The notes under the pieces were generated by a model. The model had not been told where the DNA came from, did no database searches, and saw only the letters and a program-made list of their open reading frames with translations. Position numbers and translations under genes: made by a program. Shown one piece after another: positions 5,364 to 10,070 of a stretch of 10,070 nucleotides of DNA. Origin of the DNA: Candidatus Aerophobota bacterium (GTDB taxonomy: Bacteria; Aerophobota; Aerophobia; Aerophobales; AE-B3A); assembly GCA_030616535.1 (NCBI GenBank), contig JAUWXE010000034.1:1-10070 (forward strand), given 5' to 3'. How positions within the stretch are numbered: the first letter of the stretch is position 1; every line of letters begins with the position of its first letter.

Positions 5364-6692
5364 TTAAGAGGTTTTTAGCAGATTCTTTAATTCTTTTAAT
5401 TCATTACTTAAAACCTCATCTTTTTTAGCTTGTTCGGCTATCTTTCTCCAGGCATACATAACTGTGGTGTGATCTTTACCGCCAAACTTTGCTCCGATTT
5501 CTGGAAAAGAATCCTCGGTGAACTCCCGGCACAGGTACATAGCTATTTGCCTGGGAAAAGCAATGGATCTAACTCTCTTTTTCCCTTTAATTGTTGATTC
5601 TTTAATCTTATAGTATTTACCAACTGTTTTTTGAACCAACTCTACTGTAATCGGTTTGGGTTTTTCTTGGGGAAGGATGCCTTTTAAGATTTCCTTAACT
5701 GAATTTATATCTATTTTTTCTTTAAATAGAGAGGAGTAAGCAGCCATTCTTACCAGACAACCCTCTAATTTACGAATATTGGTTTTTACTCTCTCAGCAA
5801 TAAACATAGCTACTTCATCGGAAAGATCTATATTTTCGATTTCTGCTTTCTTTTTTAAAATAGCAATCCTCGTTTCCAGGTCTGGAGACTGAATATCAGC
5901 AATAAGGCCCCATTCAAAACGTGATAGGAGTCTTTTCTCTAGAGTGGGAATCTCTACAGGGGGCCTATCACTTGAAAGAACTATCTGCTTGTGGGCCTCA
6001 TATAAGGCATTAAAGGTGTGGAAAAACTCCTCCTGAGTTCTTTCTTTTCCTGCCAAGAAGTGAATATCATCCACTAGCAGAACGTCGGTATTTCTGTATC
6101 TTCTTCTAAAAGCAACTGTTTTGTCATCCCTAATGGCATTTATTAACTCATTGGTAAATTGTTCAGAAGATAGATAGGTAAAACTCAACTCGCTTCTATT
6201 TTCCGTAATATAGTGACCGATAGCTTGAAGAAGATGAGTCTTTCCCAACCCTACCTTCCCGTAGATAAATAAAGGGTTGTAAGCACGCGCAGGAGATTGA
6301 GCCACTGCCAGAGCCGCCGCATGAGCTAATCGGTTATTATTTCCTACCACAAAACCATTGAAGTGAAATCTAGGATTTAACCTGGAAACAAAATGTTTTT
6401 TCTTAGGGCCAACTTTTTTTCTCTTTTTAATATTGTTGTACCTTGGAGGAAGAATAAAATCTACCTCCATTGCATGCCCACTAATCTCGGTAATCGCTCC
6501 TTTTATCATTCCCATATAGTGCCTATCTAACCATTTTTTAAAGAAATCATTAGGAACCATAATGGTCAGCTTTTCTGAGGTAGCTGAATATAATTGGGTG
6601 GGTTTAAACCAGGTCTTAAAGTTCTGTGGTTGGAGTTTTTTCTCTATCTTGGATAGAAGCTCTTCCCAGACGTTTTTCTCTCGATCGGTCAT
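5364..6692 (-). CDS. dnaA: chromosomal replication initiator DnaA
   Basis: AAA+ initiator that binds DnaA boxes, melts oriC and loads the helicase. The 442 residues are family length with a short linker. Domain I (1-82) has WFKPTQLYSATSEKLTIMVPNDFFKKWL. Domain II is only about 25 residues and very basic (NNIKKRKKVGPKKKH, 86-100). Domain III contains NPRFHFNGFVVGNNNRLAHAAA, Walker A GKVGLGKT (145-152), Walker B LLVDDIHF (205-212), sensor 1 IVLSSDRPP (237-245), the Arg finger in RLLSRFEWGL (about Arg258) and sensor 2 in NIRKLEGCLVR. Domain IV ends with SIAFPRQIAMYLCREF and the box-binding signature GGKDHTTVMYA (404-414). All catalytic residues are present; the Walker A second residue is Lys rather than the common Gly. 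The Shine-Dalgarno sequence is weak (GAGGGAAAGAG about 11 bases upstream). DnaA boxes lie on both sides, and the leader suggests autoregulation. Confidence 0.98.
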   Translation of the reverse strand: MTDREKNVWEELLSKIEKKLQPQNFKTWFKPTQLYSATSEKLTIMVPNDFFKKWLDRHYMGMIKGAITEISGHAMEVDFILPPRYNNIKKRKKVGPKKKHFVSRLNPRFHFNGFVVGNNNRLAHAAALAVAQSPARAYNPLFIYGKVGLGKTHLLQAIGHYITENRSELSFTYLSSEQFTNELINAIRDDKTVAFRRRYRNTDVLLVDDIHFLAGKERTQEEFFHTFNALYEAHKQIVLSSDRPPVEIPTLEKRLLSRFEWGLIADIQSPDLETRIAILKKKAEIENIDLSDEVAMFIAERVKTNIRKLEGCLVRMAAYSSLFKEKIDINSVKEILKGILPQEKPKPITVELVQKTVGKYYKIKESTIKGKKRVRSIAFPRQIAMYLCREFTEDSFPEIGAKFGGKDHTTVMYAWRKIAEQAKKDEVLSNELKELKNLLKTS

Positions 6693-6720
6693 TTAAAAAG
6701 ACTCTTTCCCTCGTCCAAAG

Positions 6721-6729
6721 TTAATCACA
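6721..6729 (+). promoter_or_regulatory. weak DnaA box in dnaA leader
   Basis: TTAATCACA matches TTATNCACA at 8 of 9 positions, with A instead of T at position 4. It is one base from the palindromic pair, so it may act as a third cooperating site. Confidence 0.35.
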
Positions 6730-6730
6730 G

Positions 6731-6754
6731 AGTTATCCACAGCTGTGGATAACT
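6731..6754. promoter_or_regulatory. 24-bp palindrome of two head-to-head consensus DnaA boxes
   Basis: TTATCCACA (6733-6741) and TGTGGATAA (6744-6752) are both perfect boxes separated by GC. They sit inside a perfect 24-bp palindrome with arms AGTTATCCACAG and CTGTGGATAACT. It lies 39 bp upstream of the dnaA start and downstream of the predicted dnaA promoter, so it is in the leader. A DnaA dimer or opposed pair bound here could repress dnaA and may also serve as the second half of a bipartite origin. Confidence 0.85.
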
Positions 6755-6839
6755 AAAAATCGTCCAGAATTAAGAAAAAGAACCAGTTGAAATACTTCCC
6801 TTCTTCATCTAAACCCAGACCCCAAGCCCATCTTATGAG

Positions 6840-6848
6840 TTATGCACA
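6840..6848 (+). promoter_or_regulatory. DnaA box near the dnaA transcription start
   Basis: TTATGCACA matches TTATNCACA at all positions. It lies about 17 bp downstream (in the dnaA direction) of the predicted start point near 6865, where bound DnaA would hinder early transcription. Confidence 0.6.
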
Positions 6849-6871
6849 AAAAAGAAGCTATTTTATTTTCT

Positions 6872-6900
6872 ATTTTATAGGGGATATCTTCAGATGTCAA
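6872..6900 (-). promoter_or_regulatory. predicted dnaA promoter
   Basis: On the minus strand, TTGACA (6900-6895), 17 bp, then TAAAAT (6877-6872), a 5/6 match to TATAAT. The start point would be near 6865, giving a leader of about 170 bases that contains the DnaA boxes. Its -35 lies back to back with the -35 of the HIT promoter. Confidence 0.65.
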
Positions 6901-6902
6901 GG

Positions 6903-6931
6903 TTGACAAAACTCAATAATTATGCTAGGTT
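6903..6931 (+). promoter_or_regulatory. predicted promoter of the HIT-nadE unit
   Basis: TTGACA (6903-6908), 17 bp, then TAGGTT (6926-6931), preceded by TG at 6923-6924 as in extended -10 promoters. The -10 itself matches only 3 of 6, so strength depends on the -35 and the TG. The start near 6938 supports translation from TTG 6963 rather than ATG 6894. Confidence 0.45.
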
Positions 6932-6962
6932 AACCATAAAATATGCAATTGGTGGGTTATTA

Positions 6963-7436
6963 TTGAAGAGACTATGGGCTCCCTGGCGGGTTGAGTATAT
7001 TCTGGGTGAGAAGGAGAGTAAATGCATATTTTGCGAAAAACCCAGGCAAGAAAAGGACGAAGATAACTACATTCTCTTCAGGGGAAAAAGGTGCTTGGTG
7101 ATGCTTAATGCCTATCCTTATAACAACGGTCACCTCATGATAGCTCCATACCGGCACATTGACTCAGTTGAGGATTTCGAAGATAATGAGGCAAGGGAAA
7201 CGATGGAGATTCTCTCTCGGATGATAACTCTACTTAAGAAGGTCTTACATCCTGAGGGTTTTAATGTGGGGATGAATCTGGGAAGTGTGGCTGGGGCAGG
7301 CATAGTGGATCATCTGCATCTTCACCTGGTTCCTCGTTGGAAAGGGGACACCAATTTTATGCCTCTTATTTCAAATACCAAGATAATCTCAGAGTCTTTG
7401 CGCAAGACCTATCAAAAATTAAAGGAGAATATGTGA
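6963..7436 (+). CDS. HIT-family nucleotide hydrolase/phosphorylase (Ap4A type)
   Basis: Histidine-triad proteins of this subgroup cleave dinucleoside polyphosphates such as Ap4A or other nucleotide phosphoesters. From TTG 6963 it is 157 residues, starting MKRLWAPWRVEYI, the usual N terminus of this subgroup (R-L-W-A-P-W-R). CIFC (21-24) is a likely zinc pair. NAYPYNNGHLMIAPYRH (49-65) forms the nucleotide pocket. The catalytic triad motif HLHLHLV (His117, 119, 121) follows GAGIVD. An ATG at 6894 would add 23 residues with no family match, but it overlaps the predicted promoter and has no ribosome-binding site, so I prefer 6963 (GGTGGG lies six bases upstream). It is divergent from dnaA and 27 bp before nadE, with which it probably forms an operon. 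Substrate is inferred from similarity only. Confidence 0.88.
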   Translation: MKRLWAPWRVEYILGEKESKCIFCEKPRQEKDEDNYILFRGKRCLVMLNAYPYNNGHLMIAPYRHIDSVEDFEDNEARETMEILSRMITLLKKVLHPEGFNVGMNLGSVAGAGIVDHLHLHLVPRWKGDTNFMPLISNTKIISESLRKTYQKLKENM

Positions 7437-7463
7437 TTTTGGTGGTTTAAGTGCTAGATAAAA

Positions 7464-8186
7464 ATGAAGCTAGCAGATCGGATATCTAACTGGATAAGGC
7501 AAAAGGTCCGAGAGGCAGAGACTGAGGGCGTGGTAGTTGGTCTAAGTGGAGGGGTAGATTCCTCGGTAGTTGCCTGTTTGGCCAAGATGGCCATGAAAGA
7601 AAAGGTGATGGGATTGATTATGCCTTGTCATAGCGATCCTTTGGATGAGCACTACGCCGATTTAATGGCTAAAAAGTTGAGTATGAGGAAAGAACGTATA
7701 GTCCTGGACTCTGTTTACGACAGACTCCTCGGGATCCTCCCTTCTGCCAGGAAGCTGGCTTTGGCCAATTTGAAACCGAGACTGCGAATGACCACTCTAT
7801 ATTATTGTGCCAATAATTTGAATTATCTAGGTGCCGGGACAGGAAATAAGAGTGAAATCCTCATAGGTTATTTTACCAAATATGGGGATGGAGGATGTGA
7901 TATTCTCCCTCTAGGAGATATTTTGAAGACCCAGGTGAGAGAGCTGGCTATGAGTTTGGGAATTCCGGATGAGATAATAAAAAGAACACCAAGTGCCGGG
8001 TTGTGGAAAGAACAAACCGATGAAGAAGAAATAGGCCTAAGCTACCCGGATCTAGATAGAATTATTTTGGCCATAGAATCGAGTAAAACCGATTCTCTTT
8101 CTCCCCGGATGCTGGCCAGGGTAAAGGAGTTAAAGAAAAGATCCGAACAGAAAAGGTCCCCCGTTCCTGTATTTAAACTGGATTAA
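7464..8186 (+). CDS. nadE: NH3-dependent NAD+ synthetase
   Basis: Last step of NAD synthesis: adenylates deamido-NAD with ATP and amidates it with ammonia. The 240 residues form only the synthetase domain, with no N-terminal glutaminase, so ammonia is free or supplied by another protein. The PP-loop SGGVDSS covers 28-34. LANLKPRLRMTTLY (100-113) and GAGTGNKSEILIGYFTKYGD (123-142) bind deamido-NAD and ATP. CDILPLGDILKTQVRELA (145-162) follows. PSAGLWKEQTDEEEIGLSY (176-194) is the conserved loop near the active site. All expected motifs are present. An in-frame stop at 7455-7457 fixes the ATG as the start; the Shine-Dalgarno sequence is weak, so coupling to HIT upstream is plausible. Both genes act on adenine dinucleotides, a loose functional link. 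Confidence 0.96.
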   Translation: MKLADRISNWIRQKVREAETEGVVVGLSGGVDSSVVACLAKMAMKEKVMGLIMPCHSDPLDEHYADLMAKKLSMRKERIVLDSVYDRLLGILPSARKLALANLKPRLRMTTLYYCANNLNYLGAGTGNKSEILIGYFTKYGDGGCDILPLGDILKTQVRELAMSLGIPDEIIKRTPSAGLWKEQTDEEEIGLSYPDLDRIILAIESSKTDSLSPRMLARVKELKKRSEQKRSPVPVFKLD

Positions 8187-8258
8187 TTTTATCCTATAAA
8201 AAGTAAACTGCGACAATCCAAAAATTCCCCTACGGGAAATAAAGAACTTCCTTCTTAT

Positions 8259-8942
8259 GTGGAAAAGATAGAGGCTCTTTCCAAGATAAGCAAAGCTATA
8301 TCCTCAGATCTTTACCTTGAGGATATCTTGAGGCTAATCGTTACCGTGACCGCTCAGGTAATGAATTCTAAGATCTGCTCTTTAATGTTGTTGGACGAAA
8401 AAGACGAAAAGCTAATTATCAGGGCTACTCAGAGTATCAGTGAAGAGTACAACAAGAAGCCTCCCTTGAAGGTGGGAGAGGGTATTGCCGGTAAGGTGGT
8501 AAAAGAGAACAGGCCCATTGCTGTATTTGATGTTATGAAGAGGGCAGAGTATAAGTATAAGGACATAGCTAAAAAAGAGGGTCTAAAATCACTTCTATGT
8601 GTTCCCTTAAGCGTTAAGGGCCGGACTATCGGAGTGATCAACTGCTATACCTCCCGTCTTCATGAGTTCTCTAAAATGGAGGCAGATGTTCTCACCGCGG
8701 TTGCCAATCAGGCTGCCATCGCCATCGAGAATACGGAACTGATGGTAAAGACAAGGGTGATTCAAGAAGAGCTTGAAGCCCGCAAACTGGTAGAACGGGC
8801 CAAGGATATTTTGATGCAAAGACTGGGGCTTTCCGGAGAGGAAGCATACCGAAGGATTCAGAGGCAGAGCATGAATACCCGTAAATCCATGCGTGAGGTT
8901 GCCGAAGCCATAATTTTAACTAGAGAGTTAGAGGACGGGTAA
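8259..8942 (+). CDS. GAF-ANTAR regulator (putative antiterminator)
   Basis: Combines a ligand-sensing GAF domain (about 18-160; DLYLEDILRLIVTVTAQVM, VGEGIAGKVVKENRPIAV, SLLCVPLSVKGRTIGVIN, VLTAVANQAAIAIEN) with a C-terminal ANTAR RNA-binding domain. The ANTAR part (about 170-224) contains ARKLVERAKDILMQRLGLS, EEAYRRIQRQSMNTRKSMREVA and AEAIILTREL. ANTAR proteins bind paired hairpins in leader RNA and prevent termination. No receiver domain is present, so the signal is probably a small molecule or redox state sensed by GAF. The start is GTG at 8259. The frame is open back to the nadE stop, and the intervening codons read like protein, so a non-standard upstream start is possible. A 5-bp hairpin with a 4-base loop (8225-8238) precedes it; this is not the hexaloop pair expected of an ANTAR target. 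It is 12 bp before the hydrolase gene. Confidence 0.9.
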   Translation: MEKIEALSKISKAISSDLYLEDILRLIVTVTAQVMNSKICSLMLLDEKDEKLIIRATQSISEEYNKKPPLKVGEGIAGKVVKENRPIAVFDVMKRAEYKYKDIAKKEGLKSLLCVPLSVKGRTIGVINCYTSRLHEFSKMEADVLTAVANQAAIAIENTELMVKTRVIQEELEARKLVERAKDILMQRLGLSGEEAYRRIQRQSMNTRKSMREVAEAIILTRELEDG

Positions 8943-8954
8943 GGAGGAAACAGG

Positions 8955-10070
8955 ATGAATGTAGTGCTCATAATCATCGATACCTTGAGGCAGGATCATC
9001 TGGGCTGTTATGGAAATGATTGGATTAAAACACCTTATCTTGACTCTCTTGCTAAAGAATCGGTACTTTTTACCCATGCTTATCCAGAATCACTTCCCAC
9101 TTTGCAGGTTAGAAGAGTTCTACAGACAGGTTGCCGTATCTTCCCCTTCCTGGATCATAAGGCTTATAAGGGTAACCTTTTTATTGGTTCACCTGGCTGG
9201 GAGCCTGTTTCTGAGGAACGAGATACCATTGCTGAAATCTTGCAGGGCTATGGCTATCGCACAGCATTCATAACCGATACTTATCACCAGTTTAAGCCCT
9301 CGGAGAATTTTCACCGTGGTTTTGATGAGTGGACCTGGATAAGAGGCCAGGAGAGCGATCCTTATCGTTCAGGACCTTATCCGTCCCGAGAAGAGATTGA
9401 AAGATACATCCCTGAAAATTTAAGGAAAGGAGAAAGAGGACTGGGAGGAAAGTTTACCGATTTCATTGGTAGGTACCTACCTAATGTAGCTGATAGAAAC
9501 TGCGAAGAGGATTATTTCCCCGCCCAGGTCTTTAGAGAAGGAGCCAGGTGGCTGGAGCGAAATCAAGATACAGAAAAGTTTTTCCTCGTCCTTGATTCTT
9601 TCGATCCTCACGAGCCCTGGGATCCACCTGTTTATTATAGGAAAATCTACGATCCCGATGATGATACCCTTGATTTTTTGTCTTCCCTTTATGGTCGAGC
9701 TGATCAACTTAGTCCCAGGGTATTAAAACGTCTCAGGGCAAACTATGCCGGAGAGGTAACCTTGGTAGATCGTTGGCTGGGCTATTTTCTGGAAGAAATG
9801 AGAAATTTGAACCTTATGGAAAATACGCTCATTGCCGTAATATCCGACCACGGGCACTGTATTGGTGAACACAATCTAGTAGGGAAACAAGGTCATCCCA
9901 TGTCCCGGGAGATCGCTGATTTGGTTTTAATGATTCGTCATCCAGATGGAGAAGGGGCTGGCACAACCTGTGAGAGCCTGATTTATAACTATGACCTACC
10001 CCCCACCATTCTTGCCAGATTGGGAATAGAGCCAGAAAAGCCCATGGATGGGAAAGACATCTGGCCTCTA
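8955..10070 (+). CDS. sulfatase-fold (alkaline phosphatase superfamily) hydrolase, 3' end beyond window
   Basis: Open from ATG 8955 to the window end (372 residues, no stop). The start has AAGGAGG seven bases upstream. MNVVLIIIDTLRQDHLGCYG carries the N-terminal metal Asp9 and Asp14. TPYLDSLAKESVLFTHAY is the typical sulfatase segment. DSFDPHEPWDPP (214-225) and SDHGHCIGEHNLVGK (297-311) supply Asp, His and Lys ligands. In place of C-x-P-x-R, the nucleophile motif reads TLQVR (49-53), followed by T-G at 58-59 in the correct register. The residue normally converted to formylglycine is therefore Thr. This makes a true sulfatase less likely; a phosphatase or phosphodiesterase using Thr, as in related superfamily members, is more plausible. 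There is no signal peptide, so it is probably cytoplasmic. It follows the GAF-ANTAR gene by 12 bp and is likely cotranscribed. Substrate unknown. Confidence 0.85.
   Translation, partial: MNVVLIIIDTLRQDHLGCYGNDWIKTPYLDSLAKESVLFTHAYPESLPTLQVRRVLQTGCRIFPFLDHKAYKGNLFIGSPGWEPVSEERDTIAEILQGYGYRTAFITDTYHQFKPSENFHRGFDEWTWIRGQESDPYRSGPYPSREEIERYIPENLRKGERGLGGKFTDFIGRYLPNVADRNCEEDYFPAQVFREGARWLERNQDTEKFFLVLDSFDPHEPWDPPVYYRKIYDPDDDTLDFLSSLYGRADQLSPRVLKRLRANYAGEVTLVDRWLGYFLEEMRNLNLMENTLIAVISDHGHCIGEHNLVGKQGHPMSREIADLVLMIRHPDGEGAGTTCESLIYNYDLPPTILARLGIEPEKPMDGKDIWPL

Noticed and set aside
6894..6962. 23-residue N-terminal extension of the HIT protein from ATG 6894
   Set aside because: It has no ribosome-binding site, lies over the two predicted promoters, and the family N terminus begins at the TTG at 6963.
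8225..8238. TTCCC-CTAC-GGGAA hairpin before the GAF-ANTAR gene as its RNA target
   Set aside because: Single short stem with a four-base loop, whereas ANTAR targets are paired hairpins with six-base loops.
9010..9273. Plus-strand open frame inside the hydrolase gene
   Set aside because: Out of frame with the clear sulfatase-fold coding sequence that is open from 8955 to the window end.

Overview
The window is bacterial chromosome, A+T-rich and purine-biased on the coding strands. It centres on dnaA and carries housekeeping genes (folK, yicC, gmk, rpoZ, nadE) on both sides. A RACo-like corrinoid-activating ferredoxin/ATPase (DUF4445 type) suggests an anaerobe using corrinoid methyl transfer, for example Wood-Ljungdahl or methyltransferase metabolism. 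I cannot place it in a phylum. The dnaA neighbourhood (trxA and RACo on one side, HIT and nadE on the other, no dnaN or recF) differs from the common layout and would fit a poorly sampled lineage.

Left part (1-2895, + strand): the C-terminal end of a PIN/VapC-type ribonuclease, then folK (folate), then a consensus sigma70 promoter driving yicC-gmk-rpoZ. rpoZ has no ATG, GTG or TTG start. A CTG at 2647 behind AAGGAG gives a complete 82-residue omega subunit.

Middle (2911-6692, - strand): dnaA, an A+T-rich intergenic region, trxA and the RACo-like gene, all reading leftward. trxA is interrupted by a frameshift in a run of eight T. With one extra T it is a normal 108-residue thioredoxin whose stop directly abuts the RACo-like gene. 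The dnaA-trxA intergenic region (5088-5363) looks like a replication origin. It has an 81% A+T stretch, two opposed TAG/CTA trinucleotide arrays (DnaA-trio-like) and five DnaA boxes matching at 8 or 9 of 9 positions. On the other side of dnaA its leader holds a perfect 24-bp palindrome of two head-to-head consensus DnaA boxes plus a third box. Together these suggest a bipartite origin flanking dnaA, with dnaA autoregulation.

Right part (6894-10070, + strand): divergent promoters for dnaA and a HIT-family gene have -35 boxes back to back, 2 bp apart. HIT is followed by nadE (ammonia-dependent NAD synthetase), a GAF-ANTAR regulator and, 12 bp later, a sulfatase-fold hydrolase cut by the window end. 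That hydrolase has Thr where sulfatases have the formylglycine Cys/Ser.

I see no tRNA, rRNA, CRISPR array or insertion sequence. The most noteworthy content is the origin architecture, not an accessory system.
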